From: Domibacillus indicus
Lineage (GTDB): Bacteria > Bacillota > Bacilli > Bacillales > Domibacillaceae
Length of the DNA: 64,000 nucleotides
Assembly (NCBI RefSeq): GCF_000970685.1
Contig: NZ_LAJB01000002.1
Coordinates: 186,001-250,000 of the forward strand
Direction: 5' to 3'
The notes under the pieces are model-generated. The model was not told the DNA's origin, searched no databases, and saw only the letters and a program-made list of their open reading frames with translations. Shown piece after piece: positions 9,499-17,933 of this stretch (position 1 is its first letter; each line of letters starts with the position of its first letter). The translations under genes were made by a program, and so were the position numbers.

Positions 9499-10938
9499 TC
9501 AGCTTCTCGCTTTTTGCACTTTAAGCTGCTTGCCTTTTACAGTGGTGGTTTTCATTGCTTTTAATACCGCCGGGCCTTTGCCATTCAGTATTTCAACATA
9601 CGTTACGTTGTCCTGAATCGTGATAATGCCGATATCGGCCGCTTCAATGCCGGGCAGTCTGGAGATCGTTCCGACAAAGTCAACCGCCCGCAGCTTTTTC
9701 TTTTTGCCCCCGTTAAAGTACAGCTTCATAATGTCCCTGTTTAAGCGGGCTCCTTTGTCCTCCCTGCGCTGCGGACGGGCTGCCATTTTTGCTTCAAAGG
9801 CCGGCTGTGCCGCGGCGGCTTCACGTGCTGATGGCGGTTCGATCCGGCTGAGCACCAGCCCCGTGAATTCTTCAATTTCAGTAATGAACTTTTCTTCAAA
9901 CGGCTCCATCAGGGCAATGGCTTTTCCGCTCTGGCCGGCGCGCCCGGTCCGGCCGGTGCGGTGAACGTAGCTTTCTTTTTCAAGCGGAACATCGTAATGA
10001 ATAACGAGCGGGATGTTTTCAACATCAATGCCGCGCGCGGCCACATCCGTAGCGCATAAATAGCGGAAATCGCCCCGCTTGAATTTGTTCATAATCTGAA
10101 AGCGGTCTTCCTGCACCATTCCGCCATGCAGCATACCGGACGAAATGCCGGCTGCATCCAGTGTGTCAAACAGCCCTTCTACCCGTTCCTGGGTGCGGCA
10201 GAACAAAATAGCGCTGTCCGGGCTTTCAATGGCCAGAACCCGTTTTAATACCTCTGTTTTTTCCGCTTCCGGCACCGCGATAACCTGATGGGAAATGGCC
10301 GGTGCGGCCGTTTTCGCTGACACGTTTATTTGCTTTGGCTCCTTCATATATGTATCGGCCAGCCGGGCGATATCATTCGGGAAGGTTGCCGAAAACAGCA
10401 TGGTCACCCGCTCGGCGGGAAGGCGCTCAATAATGGCCGATACCTGGTCGATAAAGCCCATATTCAGCATTTCGTCGGCTTCATCAATCACGAGAAAACG
10501 GATTTTGCCGGCATCCAGTGTCTGCTTTTCCAGATGATCCAGCAACCGCCCCGGCGTGCCGACCACAATATGATTTTTTTGTTTTAATTCAAGCTTTTGG
10601 CGGTCAAACGGGGATTTCCCGTAAATGGCCGTGGCTTTAATCCGTTTAAACCGTCCGATATTGGTGATGTCTTCCTTCACCTGCGCGGCAAGCTCCCGCG
10701 TTGGCGTCAGTACCAGTGCTTGCGCCTTGTTTTCCTCCCAGTCCGCCAGCTGAACAAGCGGAATCGCAAATGAAGCGGTTTTCCCGCTGCCCGTTTGGGA
10801 CTGGACGATCATATCTTTTTGTTCCAGCGCTGCGGGAATGACAGCGCGCTGAACCGGCGTCGGCTCGCGGTACTCCAGTGTCTCAAGCGCGCGGAGAATG
10901 TCACTGCTCAGTGAAAATGATTGAAATGAACTGTTCAT
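9499..10938 (-). CDS. dbpA: DEAD-box ATP-dependent RNA helicase DbpA (YxiN-type)
   Basis: 479 aa from the ATG at 10938 (AGAGGG 7 nt upstream), the same length as B. subtilis YxiN as I recall it. Visible motifs: Walker A SQTGSGKT (47-54), DEAD (152-155), SAT (183-185) and HRTGRTGR (326-333). The C-terminal ~75 residues form the DbpA RNA-binding domain ([18 protein letters not shown], then an RRM-like fold). In this family that domain targets hairpin 92 of 23S rRNA, so a role in 50S ribosome assembly is expected. Monocistronic, with its own terminator. Confidence 0.93.
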   Translation of the reverse strand: MNSSFQSFSLSSDILRALETLEYREPTPVQRAVIPAALEQKDMIVQSQTGSGKTASFAIPLVQLADWEENKAQALVLTPTRELAAQVKEDITNIGRFKRIKATAIYGKSPFDRQKLELKQKNHIVVGTPGRLLDHLEKQTLDAGKIRFLVIDEADEMLNMGFIDQVSAIIERLPAERVTMLFSATFPNDIARLADTYMKEPKQINVSAKTAAPAISHQVIAVPEAEKTEVLKRVLAIESPDSAILFCRTQERVEGLFDTLDAAGISSGMLHGGMVQEDRFQIMNKFKRGDFRYLCATDVAARGIDVENIPLVIHYDVPLEKESYVHRTGRTGRAGQSGKAIALMEPFEEKFITEIEEFTGLVLSRIEPPSAREAAAAQPAFEAKMAARPQRREDKGARLNRDIMKLYFNGGKKKKLRAVDFVGTISRLPGIEAADIGIITIQDNVTYVEILNGKGPAVLKAMKTTTVKGKQLKVQKARS

Positions 10939-11282
10939 AAATGGTCCCTCTTCTTTGTTTGTCATTCTGTTTATTATACAGGAAAAACAGACGGTTTACT
11001 CCAATTGAATGGACTGCCTCTCTTTATCAGAGAATAGAAGAGGCGGCGCTTTTGGCCGGGAGGAAAAATCAGCCGGTAACCCTCTGGTGATTTCCTTCTC
11101 CTGAGAAGAAAGAGAAGAACATGAACCGGGTTCCCCGCCTGCCCCGCGAAAAGCAGAGCCCCGCAGATGCCGCCGTTTCCAGGCACGGCGGTTCATTCGT
11201 CGCGCTGGAGACCTGAACGTTCATAGATGTGCTGGATATAAGCTGGAAAAGATACAGACAGCCGTTTAGTATTGCTTTACTC
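10939..11282. other. Intergenic region without supported gene
   Basis: Contains the dbpA leader. The G+C-rich part near 11130-11200 (CCCCGCGAAAAGCAGAG) may be another decayed intergenic repeat. No RBS-preceded frame was seen. Confidence 0.5.
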
Positions 11283-11795
11283 TTATTTTTTCATCGAGTC
11301 AAGATGCTCTTCTAAACGATCCCATGTTTCGTTAATTCCTTGTTCTATTCCCATATCCAGGACAGACTGCAGTGCTTCTTGAGAAGCGTATTCTGCGCGA
11401 TTAATGAGCTTTGTTTTCCCTTCCATCTCTTCAAATAATAAAGTGCTTTGAGTTGCAGGCATTCCTTCCGCTTCATTACCTTCTGCATCTGAAAAATAAT
11501 CAATATAAACTATTTTTTCATCCTGAAGAATTTCCTGGTATACTCCCTTTCCCCAGGATTCAAAGCCAAAAAAGTCACCCTGATTCTCGTCCATGCACTT
11601 CATACAATAATGCCAGATACCATTTACTCGAAAATCAATATCACATACTGTTAAAATCCAGCCACGGGGCCCCCACCATTTCTTTAGATGCTCCTCTTCT
11701 GAAAAAGCCTTGAACAAAAGAGCTTTTGGAGCATCAAATTCACGTTCTAATACAAGTACGTTTCCTTCTACCTTAGAGTTCATTTGAGTTGACAT
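11283..11795 (-). CDS. SRPBCC/AHSA1-domain protein
   Basis: 170 aa from the ATG at 11795, preceded by GGAGGG at 6 nt. The family pattern is clear: REFDAPKALLFKAFSEEEHLKKWWGPRGW at the N-terminus (about residues 18-46), a central beta-rich cavity, and the C-terminal GINETWDRLEEHL helix. Members of the AHSA1-like branch of the START/SRPBCC superfamily bind hydrophobic ligands; the ligand here is unknown. A stand-alone gene; no ArsR partner, which often accompanies such proteins, is adjacent. Confidence 0.85.
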   Translation of the reverse strand: MSTQMNSKVEGNVLVLEREFDAPKALLFKAFSEEEHLKKWWGPRGWILTVCDIDFRVNGIWHYCMKCMDENQGDFFGFESWGKGVYQEILQDEKIVYIDYFSDAEGNEAEGMPATQSTLLFEEMEGKTKLINRAEYASQEALQSVLDMGIEQGINETWDRLEEHLDSMKK

Positions 11796-11989
11796 AAAAT
11801 CCCTCCGCATATTTCTGATTTTTTGACAGCTTCCGTGTGTTCCTCGAGGTGGTTAATGGGCTGCACTTTTACTATATATTCTTGAAAACATTTCTATTTC
11901 CTTCCTCAGCGAACCCGCGAGGATGAGAGAAACGAAAGCAGCCATACTGATAAAGCAGGCCGAATAAAAAGGAGAGGGAGGATGCGATC

Positions 11990-12160
11990 ATGCCGAGAAA
12001 TGAAGCACGGCAGGCAATCGATCAAGTAAAGCAGGGGATCATGTTTGAATCTGGTATTGAACCCGGAGCGGATGCCCCGGCACGCATTAACGGCGAAATC
12101 ACGAAACGCCTTGTACAGCTGGCAGAGCAGCAATTGTCCCGCCGCAGAGAAGCACGGTAA
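11990..12160 (+). CDS. Alpha/beta-type small acid-soluble spore protein (SASP), short divergent form
   Basis: 56 aa. AGGAGAGGGAGGA lies just upstream of the ATG. The C-terminal half carries the SASP signature [20 protein letters not shown] followed by EQQL, the DNA-binding part that coats spore DNA and protects it from UV. The N-terminal half is shorter than in SspA/SspB, the usual GPR protease site (EIAxEFGV) is not recognisable, and the normal glycine pair before EITKR is reduced. It marks the host as an endospore former. A terminator follows 8 nt after the stop. Confidence 0.85.
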   Translation: MPRNEARQAIDQVKQGIMFESGIEPGADAPARINGEITKRLVQLAEQQLSRRREAR

Positions 12161-12167
12161 AAGAAAA

Positions 12168-12206
12168 AAGCAGAGGACCAAACTGCATGGAGTCCTCTGC
12201 TTTTTG
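12168..12206 (+). terminator. Rho-independent terminator of the SASP gene
   Basis: AGCAGAGGAC (12169-12178) pairs with GTCCTCTGCT (12192-12201), followed by TTTTT. Confidence 0.85.
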
Positions 12207-12244
12207 TCGTATAGGAGCTGCCTGAATTTCCCCAGGCTGCTTTT

Positions 12245-12439
12245 TTATTTTTTTTCTTTAAATGAATACAATTCTCCCTGCTTGCCGTAATCGTCCGGCT
12301 TCATGTCTTCAAAAAAGACAAAGACGTTTTCCGCGTCCACGTCGAACGATTCCTTCACAGCAGCGGTCATGCGCTTGACTAAATCCCGTTTTTGTTCAGG
12401 TGTTTTTCCTTCGAGTACTTTGACCGTAATAAATGGCAT
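12245..12439 (-). CDS. 4-oxalocrotonate tautomerase family protein
   Basis: 64 aa when begun at the ATG giving MPFITVKV. This start is chosen because the family uses Pro as residue 1 after Met removal, acting as catalytic base. The FEDMKPDDYG segment and overall length fit YwhB-like 4-OT enzymes, which are small multimers catalysing keto-enol tautomerisation. It lies 18 nt downstream of the old-yellow-enzyme gene on the same strand, so co-transcription is likely. The physiological substrate is unknown. Confidence 0.85.
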   Translation of the reverse strand: MPFITVKVLEGKTPEQKRDLVKRMTAAVKESFDVDAENVFVFFEDMKPDDYGKQGELYSFKEKK

Positions 12440-12457
12440 ACAGCCCACCCTTTCTTC

Positions 12458-13561
12458 TTAAACGCCCGGGAACCATCCAGGTGTGTTGATAATCGCCTGC
12501 CAGAGCGGGTCCGGCACAACGAGCTTTTCCTGCGCTTCTTTATCAATTTTCACCGCAATGGTCTCTTCCCTGCCGCTTTCCACCTTCTGCACCCAGTCCG
12601 GCTCAATAATGAGCCCGCGGCCGACCGCAACCATGTCAACGCCCGTACCAAGTGCTTTCATTGCATCGTCCGCTGTGTAAATAGAGCCGACGCCGATAAC
12701 CGGCACCTTATCGCCCGCACGCTCTTTGATAATTTCCAGGCGGGAGCGCAGATCATTCACGCCGCGTCTCGGCTTCGCCCAGAATTCATTCAGCGATACA
12801 TGCAGATAATCGAGTTCTTTTTCCTTCAGCGCATCAATCAAATCAAGCGTATCCGCCATGGTAATCCCTGGTGTTTCCGGCTCCTCCGGCGAAAAGCGGT
12901 AGCCGACCGCAAACGGGCGTCCGGCTCTGGCAGCGGCCTTTTTCACCTCATCTACTACCGCAAGCGGAAACGCAAGGCGGTCACCCCACTGATCGGTGCG
13001 GCGGTTTGAGTGCGGCGAGAAAAACTGCTGGATTAAATAGCCGTTAGCCCCGTGAATTTCCACACCATCATAGCCTGCTTCAATCGCGCGGCGCGTTGTT
13101 TCGCCAAAAGCAGCGATGATTTCTTCGATTTCCCCGGCAGACAGCTCGCGCGGCACCGGGCTTCCTTCCGCCTCAGCCGGCACGCTGCTCGCACTGACCA
13201 CATCACCGTTCACCAGATTCGGAGGCACCATACGGCCGCTATGGAAAATTTGCAAAATTGCTTTCGCGCCTTCATCCCGAATCGCTTTTGCCAGGCTGGC
13301 AAGGCTCGGAATCATCTCGTCACGGTCGCCCGCAAACTCTCCCGGAAAGCCTTTTCCATTCGGCGTCACATAAGTACAGGCCGTAATAACAGCCGATACG
13401 CCTTTTGAGCGGCGCGCGTAATAAGCAAGCTCGTCCTGTGTTACCGTGCCATCATCATTGGATGAAAAATTCGTCATCGGCGCCATTACAATTCGGTTTT
13501 TCAGCTCAAGTCCGCTTCGCAAAGCGATTTGATCGAATAGGGGTGAATACGTTGATTTCAT
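12458..13561 (-). CDS. NADH:flavin oxidoreductase, old yellow enzyme family (YqiG-like)
   Basis: 367 aa. FMN-binding TIM barrel with KNRIVMAPMTNF near the N-terminus, QIFHSGRM at ~104-111, and the substrate pair H170/N173 in EIHGANGYLIQQF followed by the family hallmark SPHSNRRTDQWGDR. The phosphate-binding VIGVGSIYT/VAVGRGLI segments are near the C-terminus. Enzymes of this class reduce activated C=C bonds of enones and quinones with NAD(P)H. It sits in a minus-strand run after an Rrf2 repressor and an IDEAL protein, with a tautomerase behind it, which points to electrophile or quinone stress. Confidence 0.92.
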   Translation of the reverse strand: MKSTYSPLFDQIALRSGLELKNRIVMAPMTNFSSNDDGTVTQDELAYYARRSKGVSAVITACTYVTPNGKGFPGEFAGDRDEMIPSLASLAKAIRDEGAKAILQIFHSGRMVPPNLVNGDVVSASSVPAEAEGSPVPRELSAGEIEEIIAAFGETTRRAIEAGYDGVEIHGANGYLIQQFFSPHSNRRTDQWGDRLAFPLAVVDEVKKAAARAGRPFAVGYRFSPEEPETPGITMADTLDLIDALKEKELDYLHVSLNEFWAKPRRGVNDLRSRLEIIKERAGDKVPVIGVGSIYTADDAMKALGTGVDMVAVGRGLIIEPDWVQKVESGREETIAVKIDKEAQEKLVVPDPLWQAIINTPGWFPGV

Positions 13562-13582
13562 TAAAAAACTCCTTTGTCAAGC

Positions 13583-13615
13583 CGGCCCCCTGCCGCATAA
13601 AGCAGCAGGGGGCCG
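13583..13615 (-). promoter_or_regulatory. Intercistronic hairpin upstream of the OYE gene
   Basis: CGGCCCCCTGC (13583-13593) and GCAGGGGGCCG (13605-13615) form a perfect 11-bp stem without a T-run. It lies between the IDEAL gene and the AAAGGAG of the OYE gene. It could stabilise or partly separate the transcripts. Confidence 0.5.
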
Positions 13616-13621
13616 ATCCAT

Positions 13622-13939
13622 TTATAAAAGCTGTGTCCGCAATTCATTCAGCTGCTTCAGCAGCTGTCCAAACCATTCTTCGTCTTTTGTTAAAAGAGCG
13701 ATGTCAATGAGCTGCTCAACGGCCGCTTCAGCCGGCGTTTCTTCCGCCACTTTTTGAAGCGCCTTGGACAGGACACGGATCATCCGGCCCTTCAGTTCTT
13801 TATTGACGGAATCCACAATGTACACTTTTGTGATGTCTTCCGGGTTCTCTATTTTTATGACGTATCCGTAGATTCTCTGTTTATCCCACGTTTCGCCCTG
13901 CACCCAGTCACCAACTTGAAATTGTGCTTTGTTCCCCAT
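13622..13939 (-). CDS. IDEAL-domain protein
   Basis: 105 aa from the ATG at 13939. The N-terminal half (FQVGDWVQGETWDKQRIYGY) looks like a small beta-barrel. The C-terminal half holds an IDEAL-type motif, LIDIALLTKDEEWFGQLL, a short helical module found in several Bacillales proteins such as YpiB. Its function is not established. Placement 21 nt after the Rrf2 gene and upstream of the OYE gene suggests a shared transcript. Confidence 0.7.
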   Translation of the reverse strand: MGNKAQFQVGDWVQGETWDKQRIYGYVIKIENPEDITKVYIVDSVNKELKGRMIRVLSKALQKVAEETPAEAAVEQLIDIALLTKDEEWFGQLLKQLNELRTQLL

Positions 13940-13960
13940 TTTTCTCTCCACTTCCCTGTT

Positions 13961-14389
13961 TCAAACGGTCTGGTGCCTGTTCTCTATTTTTTCCAGAACA
14001 TCCGCGACCGTATATTGATGTAAAAAAGCGGCATATGAACTTTCCGCTTCTTGAAAAATACAATCCATGACATTTTGTGTGTTGGATGAGACAGGACAGC
14101 CGTGATCGGGATCACCTGTCTGCCACTTTGGCTGCAGGGCCCCGCGGGAAATCGTCTCATACACCTGGCCAATTGTTACCAGTTCGGGATTGACAGCCAG
14201 CATATAACCGCCATGAATCCCTTCTCTCGTTTTCACAAATCCCTCATTACGGAGCGCGCCCATCACTTTGCGGATACGCGCGGGGTTTGTCGCCACGTTA
14301 TGTGCAATCGCTTCACTGGAGGCTCTGTTCCCCGGCAAATAAGCCAGGTATACCAGGCTGTGAACCGCAATCGTGAAGTCACTAGTCAA
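13961..14389 (-). CDS. Rrf2 family transcriptional regulator (YwnA-like)
   Basis: 142 aa with a probable TTG start (AAAGGGG ~9 nt upstream). Winged helix: FTIAVHSLVYLAYLPGNRAS, then ATNPARIRKVMGALRNEGFV as recognition helix and REGIHGGYML as wing, which is typical Rrf2. Only two Cys residues (GCPVSS and MDCIF) lie where IscR and NsrR carry Fe-S ligands, so an iron-sulphur cluster is unlikely. YwnA-like members are redox or electrophile-responsive repressors. A perfect inverted repeat 27 bp upstream (14416-14438) is a strong candidate autoregulatory operator. Confidence 0.88.
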   Translation of the reverse strand: MTSDFTIAVHSLVYLAYLPGNRASSEAIAHNVATNPARIRKVMGALRNEGFVKTREGIHGGYMLAVNPELVTIGQVYETISRGALQPKWQTGDPDHGCPVSSNTQNVMDCIFQEAESSYAAFLHQYTVADVLEKIENRHQTV

Positions 14390-14415
14390 CCGTGCGTTCC
14401 CCTTTCTGAAACCGT

Positions 14416-14438
14416 ACTGTAATTTTATTTTGTACAGT
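14416..14438. promoter_or_regulatory. Candidate Rrf2 operator
   Basis: Perfect dyad ACTGTA-N11-TACAGT in the promoter region of the Rrf2 gene, the size and spacing expected for an Rrf2 dimer. Confidence 0.6.
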
Positions 14439-14466
14439 TTAAAAAGTCAATAAAATTGATTTTATC

Positions 14467-14514
14467 CGACAATTTGCGACCTGTCAATGCGCTTTTCAAT
14501 CGACAATTCGCGAC
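14467..14514. repeat. Direct repeat CGACAATT(T/C)GCGAC, two copies
   Basis: CGACAATTTGCGAC (14467-14480) and CGACAATTCGCGAC (14501-14514) differ by one base and are 34 bp apart, between the Rrf2 promoter and the MFS terminator. Function unknown. Confidence 0.5.
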
Positions 14515-14543
14515 AAAAAACTGCCTTCCTATTAGGAAGACAG
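14514..14543 (-). terminator. Rho-independent terminator of the MFS gene
   Basis: CTGCCTTCCT (14521-14530) pairs with AGGAAGACAG (14534-14543); minus-strand T-run at 14515-14520. The stop codon of the MFS gene lies in the loop. Confidence 0.85.
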
Positions 14544-15725
14544 CACCTTCTGCTTAACGCTCCGCTTCTGCCAGACGATGGTAATCCCCAGCGTTACAGC
14601 GAGCAGAACGAGGCCAAGCATAAATGGATAGAAAATGTTTACGTCATAAAGCAGCCCCGCGCAGGTAGGTCCGAGCACATTGCCGATGGACATATACATA
14701 TTGTTCATCCCCATCGCAAAGCCCTGCTCGTTGCCCGCCATTTTCGAGATCAGTGTATTTAATACCGGGCGCAAAATCGACGTTGCGCAGAAAATCATCA
14801 GTGAGATGCCAAAAAAGACCCAGTAGTTTCCGGCAAACAATGAAATGAAAAAGCCAAGTGCCGCCACCGCCAGAAATGCATTGAGCACCTTGCCTTCCCC
14901 GTATTTCGTGACGATCCGGTCCACGACAAACAGCTGAACAATAACACTGACAACACCCGTGGACGTCACCATTAACGCGATGTCCTGCGGCGAGGCGCCG
15001 AATTCATTATCCACAAACAGGCCGAGTACCGATTCATACGCCATTAACCCAAAGCTCATCACAAGCGTAATAACAAGGGGAATAAAGTACGGCATGGTCA
15101 CGGAACGGGCCAGCTTTTTCATCATCGATTCCTCCGCCGGACGCTCTGTCCCCGCCGGCTGCTTCGCACGTTCCGGTTCTTTTAAAAGAGCAACCGAGAA
15201 AAACACCGCAAACAGGGAGACAACCGCTGAAATTAAAAACGGTGCTTTCAAGCCGAAATCCGCTAAAAATCCGCCGATGCCAGGGCCAACCACAATTCCA
15301 AACGACATGGCCGCCGAAATAAAGCTGTTTCCTCTGGCCCTCTGTTCAAATGAGGTGATGTCTGCCACGTACGCAAAAATCGCCGGGATTAATAAAGCCG
15401 CCCCGATGCCGCCGATTACGCGGGACAGGTACAGCATCCAGATCGAGTCGAAAAAATAAAACACAAAGCTCGAAACCGTGAGGCCGAATAATCCATAAAT
15501 AATCATGCTGCGGCGGCCGTAATCATCCGCCCACTTCCCGGCAATCGGTGAAAAAACAAGCTGAGCGCCCGCAAAAATAGCAATCATGAGCCCCGCGGCC
15601 ATTCCTCCCTGATTGATGGACTCCAAATACGCCGGCAAAATCGGAATGATAATGCCGAAGCTGCCAATGGCAATAAACATGTTGATCATTAAAATAATCA
15701 ACTTTTTCCGCTGATCACCGGTCAT
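14532..15725 (-). CDS. MFS multidrug efflux transporter (Bmr/NorA-like)
   Basis: 397 aa from the ATG at 15725 (AAAAGGAGG 7 nt upstream). Twelve hydrophobic segments; motif A GKWADDYGRRSMII follows TM2, and the antiporter motif C region GIVVGPGIGGFLADFG is in TM5, both marking DHA1-type drug/H+ antiporters. It should export hydrophobic drugs or cations. A sigma-A-like promoter (TTTCCA-N17-TAAAAT) lies at 15757-15785. It is divergent from the TetR gene, but the 17-bp TetR-type site lies on the tetR side. Confidence 0.9.
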   Translation of the reverse strand: MTGDQRKKLIILMINMFIAIGSFGIIIPILPAYLESINQGGMAAGLMIAIFAGAQLVFSPIAGKWADDYGRRSMIIYGLFGLTVSSFVFYFFDSIWMLYLSRVIGGIGAALLIPAIFAYVADITSFEQRARGNSFISAAMSFGIVVGPGIGGFLADFGLKAPFLISAVVSLFAVFFSVALLKEPERAKQPAGTERPAEESMMKKLARSVTMPYFIPLVITLVMSFGLMAYESVLGLFVDNEFGASPQDIALMVTSTGVVSVIVQLFVVDRIVTKYGEGKVLNAFLAVAALGFFISLFAGNYWVFFGISLMIFCATSILRPVLNTLISKMAGNEQGFAMGMNNMYMSIGNVLGPTCAGLLYDVNIFYPFMLGLVLLAVTLGITIVWQKRSVKQKVLSS

Positions 15726-15756
15726 GATAAAACCTCCTTTTCTTATGTGCCTGCTC

Positions 15757-15785
15757 ATTTTAGCAAATTGGTGTGAAGATGGAAA
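15757..15785 (-). promoter_or_regulatory. Probable sigma-A promoter of the MFS gene
   Basis: On the minus strand, TTTCCA, a 17-nt spacer and TAAAAT, about 30 bp before the start codon. Confidence 0.5.
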
Positions 15786-15801
15786 TCTTTTTTCTTCGAA
15801 T

Positions 15802-15830
15802 TTGACGAATTTTTTTAAAGCCCTTATGAT
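15802..15830 (+). promoter_or_regulatory. Sigma-A promoter of tetR
   Basis: TTGACG (15802-15807), 17-nt spacer, TATGAT (15825-15830). Confidence 0.7.
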
Positions 15831-15845
15831 AAGTATAGTACGAAT

Positions 15846-15862
15846 AAAACTATTTTTGTTTT
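15846..15862. promoter_or_regulatory. Candidate TetR operator, copy 1
   Basis: The 17-mer AAAACTATTTTTGTTTT begins 16 bp after the tetR -10 box. The same 17-mer in inverse orientation lies in front of the MATE gene (16486-16502). Confidence 0.65.
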
Positions 15863-15886
15863 TTCAGTTTCAAGGGGGATTGATAT

Positions 15887-16441
15887 ATGAAAGACCGCAT
15901 CATGAACGCCTTCATCGAAGAGATTCTCGACAAGAGCATGAAGTTCACGATGGACGATCTTGCACGAAGGCTTGGCATCAGCAAGCGCACGCTTTATGAG
16001 CATTTCCCGTCTAAAGTGGCCATATTGGACGCGATCATTGACTCGTCGCTCGCCGCGTTTGATGAACGGACAGACGCGATTCTCGCAGATCCGGATTTAA
16101 CGCTGCTGGAGAAAATCAAAAAAACGATTACCGTCGCGCCGACATTCACCGAGTTTTATGATCTGCGCATTCTGGAACAAATGAAGCGCCATTATCCGGC
16201 GCAGTGGGAAAGAATGAATACGGCGCTGAATCAGTGGGAGGATTTGCGGATGCTGATCGAGCAGGCAATGGCAAAAGGCCTGATCAAGGAAACGAGCGTC
16301 CCGCTTATTATGAAGCTGATCATTGATGCCACCAATACAACGCTTGACCGCCGGTTTTTCCAGGATAACCGGATTACCGTTCAAGAAGCGCTTGATTCAA
16401 TCGTTGACATTCTGCTTTATGGCCTTGTGAAAAAGAACTAG
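15887..16441 (+). CDS. TetR/AcrR family transcriptional regulator
   Basis: 184 aa. The N-terminal HTH is typical: MKDRIMNAFIEEIL, then FTMDDLARRLGISKRTLYEHF (residues ~20-40). The C-terminal helical domain is the usual ligand-binding, dimerising part without recognisable specificity. AAGGGGG precedes the ATG. The gene sits between a divergent MFS pump and a co-directional MATE pump. Identical 17-bp sites before tetR and before the MATE gene suggest it represses itself and the MATE pump until a drug-like ligand binds. Confidence 0.92.
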   Translation: MKDRIMNAFIEEILDKSMKFTMDDLARRLGISKRTLYEHFPSKVAILDAIIDSSLAAFDERTDAILADPDLTLLEKIKKTITVAPTFTEFYDLRILEQMKRHYPAQWERMNTALNQWEDLRMLIEQAMAKGLIKETSVPLIMKLIIDATNTTLDRRFFQDNRITVQEALDSIVDILLYGLVKKN

Positions 16442-16485
16442 CAGCAGCCCGCGCTGTTCTCTTTCTTTTGCCTTTGAAAACTAAT

Positions 16486-16502
16486 AAAACAAAAATAGTT
16501 TT
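16486..16502. promoter_or_regulatory. Candidate TetR operator, copy 2
   Basis: AAAACAAAAATAGTTTT, the exact reverse complement of the site at 15846-15862, 30 bp before the MATE start codon. Confidence 0.65.
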
Positions 16503-16531
16503 TTTATTCTCAAAAGGAGCGTTTTATTTTT

Positions 16532-17881
16532 ATGAGTGATTCACTCACCAGACTGCCTGTTTTGAAGCTGTTTCTCCGCTACTTGATTCCGTCGATGATC
16601 GGCATGATGCTGATGGCCGTGAATATTGTCATTGACGGCGTGATGGTCGGCAGCCGACTTGGGGCTGAAGCGCTTGCCGGCGTGGGCATCGCCGGTCCGG
16701 TGTACACGCTGTTTATTGCCGTTTCGCTCTGGATCGGCGCCGGAGCCGCTACCCGTTATTCGATGGCCATGGGTGCAGGCGAAAAAGAAAAAGCCCGCGA
16801 AATTTTTACGCAGGCGCTTGTGCTTATTTTTTCGGTTACGCTCGTTATCGCCCTCGCAGCTTATCTGCTTCGCGAGCCGCTTATTTACGCGCTTGGCGCG
16901 AATGCCGATACGTATCCCCATGCCTCAAGTTATATGACGGTGCTGCTGCTGTTCGGCTTTGTGTTTACAATTGAAAGTGTCTTCAGTGTGTTTGTGCGGA
17001 ATGACGGAGCTCCCAATCTCGCCATGGCGGCCCTTGTTACCGCTGCAGCCGCCAATATCGGCTTTAACTATTTGTTTTTATTTGTGCTGGACTGGGGTGT
17101 GGCAGGAGCCGCGGTGGCAACTGTTATTGCCTGCACACTCGCCATCCTGATTTTATCATTTCATTTTTTCCGGCCGCAGAGCAATTTAAAGCTCGTCCGC
17201 TTTTCTTTTCAAAAGCGGGTTATCTGGCTGATTATCACGATCGGCTTCCCGAGCTTTCTGGCGGAAATCGGCATGTCGGTGTTTACGGTTTCCCATAACG
17301 TGCTTTTAGAAAAACTTTCCGGAACGGACGGCGTTGCCGCTTTTTCCATCCTAAATTATGTGCACAGCGTGATGCTGATGCTGTTTATTGGCATGGGATC
17401 TGCTATTCAGCCGCTGATCAGCTATTACCACGGGGCCCAGGAAACAAAGCGGAAAAAAGAAACACTCCGCCTCGCTTTGCTTGTGTCGGTGGGTGCAGGG
17501 GTTGTTTTCTTCATCGCCGGCCAGCTCGCTGCCGGCCCCATCGTCTCGATTTTCGGCGACTTTTCTCCTTCTGTCACTTCTCTGGCGGCAGAAGCCATCC
17601 GGTGGTTTTTCATCGCCTACTTATTTATGGGCATTAACCTTGTGATGATGACTTATTACCAGTCGATCGGCCGCGTCCGGATGGCCGTCTGGATTACAGC
17701 GGCGCGGGAAATCGCCGTGATGCTTGTTTTGCTTGCGGTGCTGCCGCAGGTGTTCGGGCTGGCCGGCGTCTGGCTGACCATTCCGGTATCTGAATTGATC
17801 GTGCTTTTAACCATTCTCCAGTATGAGCGGAACCTCCGCTTTAAACGGGCGGAGCGGCACCGCGAGCAGGCCGATTTCTAA
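16532..17881 (+). CDS. MATE family multidrug efflux transporter (MepA-like)
   Basis: 449 aa with 12 hydrophobic helices in two homologous halves. The first half begins LPVLKLFLRYLIPSMIGMML with VNIVIDGVMVGSRLGAEALA, the MATE signature. MATE pumps export cationic drugs in exchange for Na+ or H+. AAGGAG lies about 13 nt before the ATG, a little far. It is downstream of tetR with an intervening operator-like 17-mer, so it probably has its own repressed promoter. A terminator follows. Confidence 0.92.
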   Translation: MSDSLTRLPVLKLFLRYLIPSMIGMMLMAVNIVIDGVMVGSRLGAEALAGVGIAGPVYTLFIAVSLWIGAGAATRYSMAMGAGEKEKAREIFTQALVLIFSVTLVIALAAYLLREPLIYALGANADTYPHASSYMTVLLLFGFVFTIESVFSVFVRNDGAPNLAMAALVTAAAANIGFNYLFLFVLDWGVAGAAVATVIACTLAILILSFHFFRPQSNLKLVRFSFQKRVIWLIITIGFPSFLAEIGMSVFTVSHNVLLEKLSGTDGVAAFSILNYVHSVMLMLFIGMGSAIQPLISYYHGAQETKRKKETLRLALLVSVGAGVVFFIAGQLAAGPIVSIFGDFSPSVTSLAAEAIRWFFIAYLFMGINLVMMTYYQSIGRVRMAVWITAAREIAVMLVLLAVLPQVFGLAGVWLTIPVSELIVLLTILQYERNLRFKRAERHREQADF

Positions 17882-17904
17882 CAAAGCCGCCCTGCAGATG
17901 AACA

Positions 17905-17933
17905 CCCGCCTGAATAAGGCGGGCTTTCTTTTT
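17905..17933 (+). terminator. Rho-independent terminator of the MATE gene
   Basis: CCCGCCT (17905-17911) pairs with AGGCGGG (17917-17923), followed by CTTTCTTTTTA. Confidence 0.8.

Noticed and set aside
10974-11196. Two minus-strand frames of 66-70 codons
   Set aside because: No RBS, basic/Gly-rich composition without family features, overlapping frames in G+C-rich intergenic DNA.
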